A stretch of 63,451 nucleotides of DNA from positions 1 through 63,451 of the forward strand of contig JAHJIY010000074.1 of the NCBI GenBank assembly GCA_018823175.1, given 5' to 3'. Below, piece after piece: positions 53,131-62,299 of this stretch. Both the position numbers and the translations under genes were made by a program. Under the pieces are notes generated by a model. It worked only from the letters and a program-made list of their open reading frames with translations, did no database searches and had not been told where the DNA came from. This DNA is from Pseudomonadota bacterium (GTDB lineage: Bacteria > Desulfobacterota > Desulfobulbia > Desulfobulbales > JAHJIY01). Position 1 is the first letter of the stretch. Each line of letters starts with the position of its first letter.

Positions 53131-54918
53131 TTATGATTCCTTCCAGTCCGGGCGCAGATACAATTCCGTCAACTGCTTCCTGGCCACGGAAGACGGCGCA
53201 TCGGTAAGCGGACAACCGGCCTTCTGGGTCTTGGGAAAAGCGATTACGTCTCTGATTGATTCCCGGCCCGCCAAAATCATCATCAGGCGGTCCAGGCCAA
53301 AGGCGATTCCGGCATGGGGCGGGGCGCCAAGTTCCAGAGCGGTAAGCAGAAAATCAAATTTGTCAGTCGCTTCCTCATCCGAGATGCCCAGGGCCTTGAA
53401 GGCCTTGTCCTGAATGTTTTTCTGGTGGATACGAATGCTGCCGCCGCCGATTTCCGTGCCGTTTAAAACCAGATCGTAAGCGCGGCTTCTGACCTTGCCG
53501 GGATCGGAATCCAGCAGAGCAAGATCTTCTTCAAAGGGTGCGGTAAAAGGATGATGGACGGCGGTATGCCGTTTTGCTTCGTGGTCATATTCAAGCAGCG
53601 GAAATTCGGTTACCCACAAGAAATCAAAGGTGTTTTTGTCAATCAGCTCCAGACGGCGGGCCAGTTCCAGACGCAATTCAGCCAGGGCATTGTGGACGAT
53701 GGCCGGCTGATCGGCCACGAAGAACAGGAGATCACCCTCTTCGGCGCCCAGGACTCTGGTCATTTCGGCCCGTTCCTGATCGGTGAAGAATTTGGCGATG
53801 GGCGATTGCCATTCGCCGTCTGCTTTCATTTTGACCCAGGCCAGACCTTTGGCGCCGAAATCAGCGACATAGGTGGTCAGGTCATCAAGATCTTTCCGGG
53901 AAAAGGTGGCGCAGCCCTTGGCGTTAATGCTTTTGACCAGGCCGCCTTTTTCAACTACTGATTTGAAAACTTTAAAACTGCAATCTTTGATCACCTCGGT
54001 CAGGCTGGTTAATTCAAGGCCGAAACGGGTGTCTGGTTTATCGTTGCCGAAACGATCCATCGCCTCCTGGTAGGTCATGCGCGGGAAAGGCGTTTTGATT
54101 TCAAGATTGCGGGTTGTTTTTAATAAGGTGGTCATCAGCCCTTCGGCAATCAGGTAGATATCCTCCTCATCGACAAAGGACAACTCCATGTCCACCTGGG
54201 TAAATTCTGGTTGGCGGTCGGCCCGCAGATCTTCGTCCCTGAAACATTTAACGATCTGGTAATAACGGTCCATCCCGGCAATCATCAGCAGCTGTTTGAA
54301 TAGTTGTGGCGACTGGGGCAGGGCGTAGAATTTCCCGGCATTTACCCGGCTGGGGACCAGATAGTCGCGGGCACCTTCCGGTGTGGAGCGGGTCAGGAAA
54401 GGGGTTTCAATTTCCAGGAAGTTGATCTCGTTTAAATAAGAACGGATGGCCTGACAGGCATGGTGGCGCATTACCAGGTTTTCCGCCATTACCGGCCGAC
54501 GCAGGTCGAGGTAGCGATATTTGAGCCGCAGATTTTCGGATACTTCCGTCTCCTCATCCAGGGGAAAAGGTGGGGTTTTACTGACATTCAAGATTCGAAG
54601 CTCATCGACCAGAATTTCAATTTCCCCGGTCTGCAGTTTCGGGTTGATCATGCCGTCCGGCCGGTGGTTTACCTTGCCGCGTACCGCCAGGACCCACTCG
54701 CTTCGCAGGCCATGGGCTTTGGCATGGACCTCGCCATTTAACTCGGGATTGAAAACCACCTGGGTGATGCCGTTGCGATCCCGCAGGTCGATAAAGATTA
54801 CTCCGCCGTGGTCCCGGCGCCGCAGCACCCAGCCCATCAGGGTGACTTCCTGGCCGATATTGTCCTTTCCCAACTGATTGCAGGAATGAGTTCGTTTAAG
54901 ATTACCCATGGATTCCAT
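53131..54918 (-). CDS. aspS: Aspartyl-tRNA synthetase (bacterial type, probably non-discriminating)
   Basis: 595 residues, a full bacterial-type enzyme. N-terminal OB-fold anticodon domain ([20 protein letters not shown]), class II motif 2 ([20 protein letters not shown]), bacterial GAD insertion (about 290-420) and motif 3 ([12 protein letters not shown]). AAGGAG precedes the ATG. The His at position 37 in RRRDHGG is the residue associated with non-discriminating enzymes that also charge tRNA-Asn; discriminating ones usually have Leu there. If so, the cell needs GatCAB to make Asn-tRNA. It is 19 bases downstream of hisS. Confidence 0.95.
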   Translation of the reverse strand: MESMGNLKRTHSCNQLGKDNIGQEVTLMGWVLRRRDHGGVIFIDLRDRNGITQVVFNPELNGEVHAKAHGLRSEWVLAVRGKVNHRPDGMINPKLQTGEIEILVDELRILNVSKTPPFPLDEETEVSENLRLKYRYLDLRRPVMAENLVMRHHACQAIRSYLNEINFLEIETPFLTRSTPEGARDYLVPSRVNAGKFYALPQSPQLFKQLLMIAGMDRYYQIVKCFRDEDLRADRQPEFTQVDMELSFVDEEDIYLIAEGLMTTLLKTTRNLEIKTPFPRMTYQEAMDRFGNDKPDTRFGLELTSLTEVIKDCSFKVFKSVVEKGGLVKSINAKGCATFSRKDLDDLTTYVADFGAKGLAWVKMKADGEWQSPIAKFFTDQERAEMTRVLGAEEGDLLFFVADQPAIVHNALAELRLELARRLELIDKNTFDFLWVTEFPLLEYDHEAKRHTAVHHPFTAPFEEDLALLDSDPGKVRSRAYDLVLNGTEIGGGSIRIHQKNIQDKAFKALGISDEEATDKFDFLLTALELGAPPHAGIAFGLDRLMMILAGRESIRDVIAFPKTQKAGCPLTDAPSSVARKQLTELYLRPDWKES

Positions 54919-54937
54919 AGGGTTTTGCTCCTTAAAA

Positions 54938-56215
54938 TTATTTGTTTAGAAGTTTGGCCGCCAGGGCCTTGCTCCAAGGCGTTATTTCATCGGTGAAGGC
55001 GATTTCTTCCTGTTCCCTGGTTTGCATGTCCCGCAGAACCAGCTGGCCTTTGGTTAACTCATCTTCGCCGATAATCAAGGTATAGCGGGCATTGTTGCGG
55101 CCCGCCTGTTTCATCTGGTTTTTCATACTGCGGCCGGCCAGATCCATGGTCGCCTGCACCCCTGATTTTCTTAGAGTATGGACGATCTTAAAGGCCAGGT
55201 CGGCGGCGGCTGTCCCCAGGCTGACAACAAAGATGTCGATTCCCTGCGGTTCGCTTGTTTCTGTCTGTTGCTCCAACAAGAGGACCAGTCTTTCGATGCC
55301 CATGGCAAAACCAATGCCGGGCATGTCTTTTGGGCCATCTAATTGACCGACCAACCCGTCGTAACGGCCGCCGGCCCCGACCGCGCTCTGGGCCCCGAGG
55401 GCATCGGTGACCAGTTCGAAAGTCGTCCGGGTATAGTAATCCAGGCCGCGCACCATGCGGGAATTACTTTTATATGGGATTTCCAGCAAGGTAAGTCCAT
55501 CTTGCACCGCCTGGAAATGATCGGTACATGCCGGGCAGAGATGATCAATAATCGAGGGGGCGGCTTTGTATTGCTCCTGGCAGTTTTCGTCCTTGCAGTC
55601 CAGGACCCTTAAAGGATTTGTCTGCCGTCGGCGTTGGCAATCCTCGCATAGTGGTCCCTCGCAGGAGGCCAGAAAATCGATTAAGGCCTGGTTGAATTCT
55701 GGCCGGCAGGCCGGGCAGCCCAGCGAATTTATTTCCAGGCTGACGGTAAGTCTAAGTTCGGTCAACAGGAGCCAGGCCATGGCGATCAGTTCGGCATCCT
55801 GCCGGGGTAGATCGGTACCGAGCACCTCAACGCTTATCTGGTGAAACTGGCGTAATCGACCTTTTTGCGGACGTTCATGGCGAAACATCGGGCCGATCGT
55901 ATAGAGTTTCTGGATGGGTTGCAGCGCATGGAGGCTGTGTTCGATGAATGCTCGGAGGACCGAGGCTGTTCCCTCCGGCCGCATGGTGATTGAGCTGCCA
56001 TTGCGGTCGGTGAAGGTGTACATCTCTTTTTCGACAATATCGGTGGCCTCTCCGATTGAACGACTGAAGAGTTTGGTCTTCTCCAGAATCGGCACCTTGA
56101 TTTCGGAAAATTCAAATCGGTGGAAGATGTCGCGAGCTACCTTTTCAATGCGTTGCCAGGTGTGAACCTCGGTCGGCAGGATATCTTTAAAGCCTTTCAG
56201 AGCCTTGATACTCAA
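54938..56215 (-). CDS. hisS: Histidyl-tRNA synthetase
   Basis: 425 residues from a TTG start (56213-56215) with GAGG 9 bases upstream; the protein begins [13 protein letters not shown], as expected of the family. Class II motifs: [15 protein letters not shown] (motif 2 region: [20 protein letters not shown]), the His-specific [13 protein letters not shown], and motif 3 [14 protein letters not shown]. The C-terminal anticodon domain is complete. It heads the hisS-aspS pair. A family-1 repeat array begins 31 bases upstream of the start. Confidence 0.95.
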   Translation of the reverse strand: MSIKALKGFKDILPTEVHTWQRIEKVARDIFHRFEFSEIKVPILEKTKLFSRSIGEATDIVEKEMYTFTDRNGSSITMRPEGTASVLRAFIEHSLHALQPIQKLYTIGPMFRHERPQKGRLRQFHQISVEVLGTDLPRQDAELIAMAWLLLTELRLTVSLEINSLGCPACRPEFNQALIDFLASCEGPLCEDCQRRRQTNPLRVLDCKDENCQEQYKAAPSIIDHLCPACTDHFQAVQDGLTLLEIPYKSNSRMVRGLDYYTRTTFELVTDALGAQSAVGAGGRYDGLVGQLDGPKDMPGIGFAMGIERLVLLLEQQTETSEPQGIDIFVVSLGTAAADLAFKIVHTLRKSGVQATMDLAGRSMKNQMKQAGRNNARYTLIIGEDELTKGQLVLRDMQTREQEEIAFTDEITPWSKALAAKLLNK

Positions 56216-56245
56216 GTCAATAATCCTCGATTTGAAAGATGCAAA

Positions 56246-56407
56246 TAAAGCTGAGTTGAGTCGCTTGTCGACTCAAACGAAACTTATGCCCTTGTGGTAT
56301 AAAGCTGAGTTGAGTCGCTTGTCGACTCAAACGAAACTTATGCCCTTGTGGTATAAAGCTGAGTTGAGTCGCTTGTCGACTCAAACGAAACTTATGCCCT
56401 TGTGGTA
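56246..56407 (+). repeat. Three identical 54 bp units of hairpin-repeat family 1
   Basis: Units 56246-56299, 56300-56353 and 56354-56407 are identical. Hairpin 1 is GAGTCG, loop CTTGT, CGACTC; hairpin 2 is ATGCC, loop CTTGT, GGTAT. The two hairpins share the same five-base loop. The array lies upstream of hisS. The rest of the gap (56408-56649) shows no gene. A 105-codon ORF through the array is repeat-derived. Confidence 0.92.
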
Positions 56408-56649
56408 CAAAAAGGCGGTTTGGTTTTTTACTCAAGCCTTTTATCTGATGCCGCAGGAATTGCGGAAAAACATGGGAATGTATTCCAATTGCGATGAAAA
56501 GTCAACAGCTTGCAGGGTTTAAAACCGGGAAGTATCCGGCGAAATTTTCTGATTTCATAAAAAGGAGAGGGTTGTTTTTATCCTTAGGTGATAAGATCCG
56601 TGCTGATTAAAACAAAGGTTTTCGATTTGTGAGGTGATTTCAAACAGGT

Positions 56650-57039
56650 TCAGGCCGGGTTTGCCGGTTGGTTCGGGAAGTGATTGGCGATAAAATTTTT
56701 AAGGGCCTGCACGCAGAGCGGTGGGGGGTCGATAAACTGAACTCCTTGGCGGTGTAAAATAATTTCGCCGGTCGGAGTCTGTTTTTTGATGATCTGGTTT
56801 GAAATGATCTTTGTCCGGATATCTGTCGTCGAGAAATCAGGATCGTTAAACAGGATTTTGTAATCAATGGCGGCGGGCGACCATTCCTGGTCGTCAAAGT
56901 AACAGTAAGCCATTCCCCCGAGACTGATATCCACGATTTGACCAAGTTTGTCTGCTTTGGGGCCGGTAACGGCAAACGGACCGTTCTGGTTGAAGCGGTG
57001 GCGCGGGTGTTGTCGTTTTTCGGTGAATTTTTTAGGCAT
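56650..57039 (-). CDS. PilZ domain protein
   Basis: 129 residues. RxxxR in RQHPRHRF (near residue 9) and DISLGGM (near 38) give both c-di-GMP contact motifs, so ligand binding is likely. The C-terminal part (HRQGVQFIDPPPLCVQALKNFI) closes the beta-barrel and adds a helix. It lies alone between repeats. It could respond to c-di-GMP made by the cyclase at 15.8-18 kb. Confidence 0.88.
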   Translation of the reverse strand: MPKKFTEKRQHPRHRFNQNGPFAVTGPKADKLGQIVDISLGGMAYCYFDDQEWSPAAIDYKILFNDPDFSTTDIRTKIISNQIIKKQTPTGEIILHRQGVQFIDPPPLCVQALKNFIANHFPNQPANPA

Positions 57040-57182
57040 GGCTGACTCCGGAATTATTGAGGGCTTTAAAATAAATAAAAATAAGTGTATTGAGCCAACG
57101 GTAAATAATTATACCGGATAATGCCTGACAGGTTAGATTTTTTTTATGAAACTGACAATTTATAAAAAATAATGATTGTATA

Positions 57183-57235
57183 TAAAGCTGAGTTGAGCAG
57201 CTCGCCTGCTCGTACGAAACTTATACCCGAAGGGT
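57183..57235 (+). repeat. Single copy of hairpin-repeat family 1 (variant hairpins)
   Basis: Begins TAAAGCTGAGTTGAG. Hairpin 1 is GAGCAG (57195-57200), loop CTCGC, CTGCTC (57206-57211). Hairpin 2 is ACCC, loop GAA, GGGT (57225-57235), a different sequence from the array type but still a hairpin in the same place. It lies between the divergent PilZ and Trm5-like genes. Confidence 0.9.
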
Positions 57236-57300
57236 GAAAACGAAAGGTTTCGAGCTTTTGCTATACATGGAATTATTATTTGAACATGCTTATTTGAAAA

Positions 57301-58125
57301 ATGAAGTTGAAAAAGGCTTTGAAAAATAAGTTGTCGCCAGCCGAACTCGATCTTCTTGTCCGGGCTTATGATCTGGTTGGCGATATCGCGATAACCATTA
57401 TCCCGGTCGAACTGGCAGAAAAAGAAGGATTAATCGGGGAGACGATTTTACGGCTTAACAAGAACATAAAAGTGGTGGCAAAACGTGCCGGCCATTATGC
57501 TGGTGAGTTCAGGACGATCCCGTTAACGGTGATCGCCGGGGAAAACCGAAAAGAAACTGAGCATAAAGAGTACGGGGTACGACTTCGGTTGAATCCGGAA
57601 GAAACATATTTTTCGGTCAGGAGCGGGACCGAAAGGAAACGGCTGGCAACTTTAGTCAAACCGGCCGAGGATGTTCTGGTCATGTTCTCGGGGGTTGGCG
57701 CGTTTCCACTGGTTATCGCCAAAAACAGCCCGGCCGGGCAGCTTATTGGGATCGAGAAAAATCTTATTGCCCATGAATATGCGGTACATAACCTGAAAAT
57801 CAATAAGAAGATCAGCAATGTCACTCTGTTGGCCGGCGATGTGATTGATCTTGTCCCGGGACTGGGCAAGGAGTTTGATCGGGTGGTGATGCCGTTGCCC
57901 AAAACCGGGGAGACTTATCTCGATCTTGCCATCAGCGCCTTGAAAAAAGGTGGGTGGCTCCATTTTTACGATTTTCAATCATTGGATAGTTTGGCTGATT
58001 CGGTCGAGAAGGTCGCAATGGCCGGTAAAAGAAACAATCGGACCATCAGTCAAACTCAAAGCGTAATCTGCGGCCATTGCGGACCAGGAACTTACCGGAT
58101 CTGTGTTGATGTGAAGATTGCATAA
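57301..58125 (+). CDS. Trm5/Met10-like tRNA methyltransferase (archaeal type)
   Basis: 274 residues. The layout is that of archaeal Trm5, which methylates G37 of tRNA: YDLVGDIAITIIP (about 23-35), GHYAGEFRTIPLTVIAGE (64-81), TEHKEYGVRL, YFSVRSGTERKRLA (103-116, with the Arg kept), SAM motif I VLVMFSGVGAFPL (125-137), FDRVVMPLP (192-200) and HFYDF (221-225). Bacteria normally use the unrelated TrmD for this step. Many Trm5 enzymes have an Asn in the NLP motif where this protein has Pro (MPLP), so its target base is uncertain. The C-terminal CGHCGPGTYRICVD has a Cys pair. It is flanked by family-1 repeats on both sides. Confidence 0.85.
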   Translation: MKLKKALKNKLSPAELDLLVRAYDLVGDIAITIIPVELAEKEGLIGETILRLNKNIKVVAKRAGHYAGEFRTIPLTVIAGENRKETEHKEYGVRLRLNPEETYFSVRSGTERKRLATLVKPAEDVLVMFSGVGAFPLVIAKNSPAGQLIGIEKNLIAHEYAVHNLKINKKISNVTLLAGDVIDLVPGLGKEFDRVVMPLPKTGETYLDLAISALKKGGWLHFYDFQSLDSLADSVEKVAMAGKRNNRTISQTQSVICGHCGPGTYRICVDVKIA

Positions 58126-58269
58126 TTAACTGATTGCCATCGAGCTTTGGCCATCAGTAATCTCGCAGTCTAGATGAAAGAGACGGGGCATGCGTAAATG
58201 TTTTCGAGCTTTTTCTTGTCTCTTGCCATTTTCCTGTTTTGGGGTATCGGCTGCGGTCCTGGTGGTTGC

Positions 58270-58322
58270 ACCCTTCGGGTATAAGTTTCGTACGAGCAGA
58301 CAAGCTGCTCAACTCAGCTTTA
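58270..58322 (-). repeat. Single copy of hairpin-repeat family 1
   Basis: On the minus strand it begins TAAAGCTGAGTTGAG (58308-58322). Hairpin 1 is GAGCAG (58305-58310), loop CTTGT, CTGCTC (58294-58299); hairpin 2 is ACCC, loop GAA, GGGT (58270-58280). It is nearly identical to the copy at 57183 but inverted, so the two flank the Trm5-like gene in opposite orientation. Confidence 0.9.
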
Positions 58323-58377
58323 GTTCCTAAAGTTCTGTTTTTTAAAATTTTTTATCTTGGCTTACGGAGGTTGTCCC

Positions 58378-59217
58378 ATGTCCGATCAATCTATAAATCA
58401 GTATGTAAAACTGGATCATCCGGCGGTTTTGCGGGGCTTGTTTCATCCATTCCGGGAAAAACGTGGTTTGCCGCCGGCCGGCAGCACCGATCATGATATC
58501 AAGGTGGCGGAAGGAGTGATGGTTGGCGGCCGGTTTCATCTGGCGGCGGATGTCAATGGGCCGCATATCCTTTTCTTCCATGGTAATGGCGAAGTGGTTG
58601 GCGATTATGACACCATTGCCCCGCAATACACGGCTCTGGGTCTGAGTTTTCTGGCGGTTGATTATCGGGGCTATGGCTGGAGTGACGGAGAACCGACCGC
58701 CAGCAATATGATGGCGGATGCTCACGCGATTCTGGTTTATGTCAAGGAATGGCTGGCCGCTCAGGGGCGGGACGGTTCTTTACTGGTTATGGGGCGGTCA
58801 CTGGGCAGCGCCAGTGCGATTGAACTGGCGGTTTCCGAAGATTCGGGGATTGGCGGGCTGATTATTGAAAGCGGTTTTGCCAATACCATGCCGTTGTTGC
58901 AGAACCTTGGGGTTGACGTTGCCGGGTTGGGTCTGGTTGAGGAGGATGGCTTTGGCAACAAAATGAAGATTGCCCGATATACCAAACCTGTCTTTATTCT
59001 CCATGCCTCCAATGATGAGATTATCCCGGTGGCTGAGGCCACCGAGCTTCATGCCGAGTGTGCGGCCCGCAGCAAGGAGCTGCAAACGGTTCCTGGTGCC
59101 GGTCACAATAATATTATTGAGCGGGGCGGCAAGATCTATTTTGAGGTGATTAAAGGTTTTACCAGGAAAATCGGGGCCCCGGCCCGTCGCCGCAGAAGCG
59201 GCATCAGGAATAATTGA
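58378..59217 (+). CDS. Alpha/beta hydrolase (BEM46-like)
   Basis: 279 residues from ATG 58378, preceded by GGAGG; a longer frame from 58357 has no such site. Oxyanion region LFFHGNGEVVGDY, DYRGYGWSDGEPT, nucleophile Ser in VMGRSLGSASA, acid in LHASNDEIIPV and catalytic His in GAGHNNI. No signal peptide, so cytoplasmic. The BEM46/FrsA-like group includes esterases and thioesterases. The substrate is unknown. A perfect 10 bp inverted repeat (59214-59223 with 59238-59247) overlaps the stop codon and could end transcription from both sides. Confidence 0.9.
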   Translation: MSDQSINQYVKLDHPAVLRGLFHPFREKRGLPPAGSTDHDIKVAEGVMVGGRFHLAADVNGPHILFFHGNGEVVGDYDTIAPQYTALGLSFLAVDYRGYGWSDGEPTASNMMADAHAILVYVKEWLAAQGRDGSLLVMGRSLGSASAIELAVSEDSGIGGLIIESGFANTMPLLQNLGVDVAGLGLVEEDGFGNKMKIARYTKPVFILHASNDEIIPVAEATELHAECAARSKELQTVPGAGHNNIIERGGKIYFEVIKGFTRKIGAPARRRRSGIRNN

Positions 59218-59310
59218 TTTTTGGAAAATACTTTTTTCAAAAATCAATAAAGCCGCGGCCGAACATGTTTCATTTAACAATTGGGGCTGTTTCTTTTGTC
59301 GTTACAAAAA

Positions 59311-60888
59311 TTATTCCAAAACAGGTAATAAGAGCAAGAATTTGGAGCCGACCCCTTCCTGGCTGGTGACACTGATCGTCCCAGCATGTTTTTCCATGAT
59401 CTTCCGACAGAGGGCCAGGCCCATGCCGGTCCCTTCATATTGACTGTCATTGTGGAGTTTTTCAAACATGTTGAAAATACGTTCGGCATATTTTTGTTGA
59501 AACCCCTGTCCGTTATCTTCAACCGTGATCATCTGCATGCCATCGGTAATTGCCGCAAAAAATGAGATGGCAACCTTTCTCCCCGGCTGGGCGAATTTTA
59601 TGGAGTTTTCAAAAAGATGATAAAATAAATTCTTCATCATTTTTTCATCACAACTGATCAATGGCAGATCAGAGATGGCCAGAAATTCAATGACATCATG
59701 TCCAAACATCTCGTGAAATTCATCAGCGATTCGTGAGATCAGGATCCGCAGGTCAACTTTTCTGATCGATGGTTTACTACTGACTAACTGACTGTATTCA
59801 AGCAGATCGTCGAGCAGGGTCCTCATCTTCATGGATGCCGCCATCATCCGGCGCAGGAGGTCGTCCGAGCCCTTGCCGATTGTGCCGTCTTGGTTCTGTG
59901 ACATCAGGCGGTCACTGAAGGTGATGATTTTGCGCATTGGTTCCTGTAAATCATGGGAAGCGACAAAAACAATCTCCTGTAGTTCCTGGGAATTTTTTTC
60001 AAGCTGCACGGTATAATGTTGTAATCTTTCTCTCGCTTTTTCTTTTTCAGCTGCGGTTTCCTGCAGGTCGGCCGCCATTTGATTAAAGGTATCGGCCAGT
60101 TCGGCAAGCTCATCGTGGCTGGTGATTTCTACCGGCTGATCAAGCTGGCCATGACCTATGAGTTTAGCTTTGCGGGTGAGTTTGGCAAGATTTGCCGCAA
60201 TGCTTTTTGCTTGAAGAATCCCGAAGCCGAAGGCGATGAACAATGAGATCGATCCGAGGAAGAGAAAGAGCGAGAACGCCCGATCGTAATAGCTGATATT
60301 GTTGCGTAACTGGTTTTCGAGATGTAGTTCTTTCTGATCAATAAGTTGGTCGATATAGTCCAGATAGGCCATTTCGGCATTTTCGAAGGTCTCTTTGGCT
60401 TTGGTAGTCTCCTCCTTACTACTTTCGATTTTTTTGGTCACGATCAAATCAAAACTCGTTTCCAGAAGTTTTGCCGCTAATTGTTCAACTGTCTCAATGT
60501 GCGCCAAGTTATCCGGATCATAGATCTTGACTGTGCCGGCATACTCTCCGAGCGCTTTATAAAAAAGGGTCTTGGCTGCATCAATCAACTTTAATTCGTT
60601 GATAAAAGATGTGTCTCCTTTTAGTTTGGAGTTGGTTTGCCCGTGGAGTAATAAATCTTCTTCCTTGGTTGAGAGCATGACTACTGACTCGGAAGTGGAT
60701 GAGACAACCCGGAGACCGGCAAACTTGAGTTGGCTGAGGGTTTTATGGATGGGAAACTCGCCCAGGGCCAGGTGCTCATAACTTTTCTTAAGTTTATTGG
60801 CGGTGGTTATGCCGGTGAGACCGGTAAGGGCAGTGATAATGGCAATTATCACATAACCTCCGATCATCTTGTGAGATAGTTTCATCAC
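59311..60888 (-). CDS. Membrane sensor histidine kinase with HAMP domain
   Basis: 525 residues. Membrane segments at about 8-28 and 205-226 enclose a helical periplasmic sensor (30-200) of the four-helix-bundle kind. HAMP (about 227-280), coiled coil (280-305), HisKA with His312 in VFVASHDLQEPMRK, and HATPase (HLFENSIKFA, EDNGQGF, GTGMGLAL). The DLQEPMRK form of the H-box is typical of phytochrome-like kinases. No receiver or partner response regulator is adjacent, so the target is unknown. It converges on the hydrolase gene. Confidence 0.92.
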   Translation of the reverse strand: MMKLSHKMIGGYVIIAIITALTGLTGITTANKLKKSYEHLALGEFPIHKTLSQLKFAGLRVVSSTSESVVMLSTKEEDLLLHGQTNSKLKGDTSFINELKLIDAAKTLFYKALGEYAGTVKIYDPDNLAHIETVEQLAAKLLETSFDLIVTKKIESSKEETTKAKETFENAEMAYLDYIDQLIDQKELHLENQLRNNISYYDRAFSLFLFLGSISLFIAFGFGILQAKSIAANLAKLTRKAKLIGHGQLDQPVEITSHDELAELADTFNQMAADLQETAAEKEKARERLQHYTVQLEKNSQELQEIVFVASHDLQEPMRKIITFSDRLMSQNQDGTIGKGSDDLLRRMMAASMKMRTLLDDLLEYSQLVSSKPSIRKVDLRILISRIADEFHEMFGHDVIEFLAISDLPLISCDEKMMKNLFYHLFENSIKFAQPGRKVAISFFAAITDGMQMITVEDNGQGFQQKYAERIFNMFEKLHNDSQYEGTGMGLALCRKIMEKHAGTISVTSQEGVGSKFLLLLPVLE

Positions 60889-61115
60889 TTTCTCCCTTCT
60901 GGTTCAAAAAGAAATGTCACAGTAATCAATCTTAGACATAATAGCATTCCTGACTCATTTTTGCTGATCAAATTTTTATAGCGGAGAAAGGGCTGATTAA
61001 GACGACCAGGGGTTAACAAGAGGAAAACAGCCCTGCCGCTTGACATTTATAACGGGCCATTCAATTGTATGAAGAAGGAAGAATAAATTTATTAAAATTA
61101 TGGAGGTGTTCCCCG

Positions 61116-61472
61116 ATGAAGATTACGATTAAAGAAAAAGCACAGAAGATGCTGGAGAAAAAGCTTGCCTCACCACAGTTTTTGCGGGTCACGGTTACGG
61201 CAGGCGGTTGTGCCGGATTGACCTATAGTGCCGAAATTGAGCAGGATATGCGGGCTGGTGATAGTGTTGTGTTTCAGCTTGGAGATATCCGGATTGTGTC
61301 GGACGAAAAAAGTACGCCATATCTGGACGGACTAATGATCGACTTTTCCGACGCCTTGATTGGCGGCGGCTTGCAATTCACCAATTCCAATACCAAATCC
61401 ACCTGTGGTTGCGGGGCAAGTTTCAGTCTGTCTGCTTATAAGCCGATTGAGGGTGGTAAATGTATTAAATGA
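61116..61472 (+). CDS. IscA/HesB-type iron-sulfur cluster carrier
   Basis: 118 residues from ATG 61116, preceded by GGAGG 8 bases upstream; a longer frame from 61065 is not supported. The three conserved Cys of A-type carriers are present: Cys32 in AGGCAGLTY and Cys97/Cys99 in STCGCGASF. An extra Cys116 lies at the C-terminus (GGKCIK), as in some anaerobe variants. It probably delivers Fe-S clusters to apoproteins. A TTGACA at 61040-61045 may be a -35 box but no good -10 follows. No isc or suf genes are adjacent. Confidence 0.9.
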   Translation: MKITIKEKAQKMLEKKLASPQFLRVTVTAGGCAGLTYSAEIEQDMRAGDSVVFQLGDIRIVSDEKSTPYLDGLMIDFSDALIGGGLQFTNSNTKSTCGCGASFSLSAYKPIEGGKCIK

Positions 61473-61540
61473 CCAGCAGTGGCCGGAGTTTTGCCTCGGG
61501 ATGGCGCGCATGGTTTTTATAATAATTTCAGGCAGGGAAA

Positions 61541-62299
61541 TTACTGGATAAGTCGTCGTTGTAAAAGGATGATGGCCAGCCAGACCGTGATGATGGTGAT
61601 CAGCAGAGAACCGGTAATTTGCAGCAGCCAGGGTCCCTGGATCTGGCCATAGCAGAACATGCGGGCCAGATTGACAATGGGGGTCAGGGGCAGGACCTCA
61701 AAAAATAAACGGGTGTTGGGTGCCATGGTTTTTAATGAAAAGAAGATGCCGGAGAAGAGAAAAAGCGGCGTGATAATGAGCGAAATGAAATAGTTGAAAA
61801 AATCATAATTGGTGGCAAGTGCGGTCATGATCAGGCCAAAGGCCGCAAAAAAAACGCCGGACATGAAAAGTACCGGCAGCAGGGCCACGGTCCAGGCGGA
61901 AGGCCAGACCCCGAACAGGGGCAGGGTCGCCAGCATGATGGTCCCGGCGATCAGGCCTTTGGTCGCCGCCCAGAAAACTTCGCCCAGGACGAGATCGGTT
62001 ACCCTTAGCGGCGTAATCAGGATCGCTTCATAGGTTTTCTGGATGGTAAGCCTGGTGTATGAGCCGTAGGTGGTTTCAAAGGCGGCGCTGTACATCACGG
62101 CCGAGGCAACCAGGCCCGGGGCGATAAATTGCAGATAGCTCAGTCCTTCGATGGTTTTTATATCACGGCCCAGGCCATAGCCCATGGCCAGAAGAAAGAG
62201 CAGGGGCTGGCCCAGATTGCCGATCAGTGAGGACATGATATGTTTGCGCCAGACCAGTTCGTTGCGGCGCCAGATGGTCCAGAAAGGAAAGATCTTCAT
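61541..62299 (-). CDS. ABC-2 type permease (NodJ-like)
   Basis: 252 residues with six membrane segments. The N-terminal motif WRRNELVWRKHIMSSLIGN and core FETTYGSYTRLTIQKTYEAI, followed by DLVLGEVFWAATKGL, match the NodJ/ABC-2 permease family. Rhizobial NodJ helps export a lipo-oligosaccharide, but homologues occur widely without nodulation and probably export lipids or glycans. The start overlaps the ATPase gene by 4 bases. Confidence 0.9.
   Translation of the reverse strand: MKIFPFWTIWRRNELVWRKHIMSSLIGNLGQPLLFLLAMGYGLGRDIKTIEGLSYLQFIAPGLVASAVMYSAAFETTYGSYTRLTIQKTYEAILITPLRVTDLVLGEVFWAATKGLIAGTIMLATLPLFGVWPSAWTVALLPVLFMSGVFFAAFGLIMTALATNYDFFNYFISLIITPLFLFSGIFFSLKTMAPNTRLFFEVLPLTPIVNLARMFCYGQIQGPWLLQITGSLLITIITVWLAIILLQRRLIQ

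Noticed and set aside
56246..56407. CRISPR array
   Set aside because: The units are directly adjacent with no unique spacers, and no cas genes are in the window.
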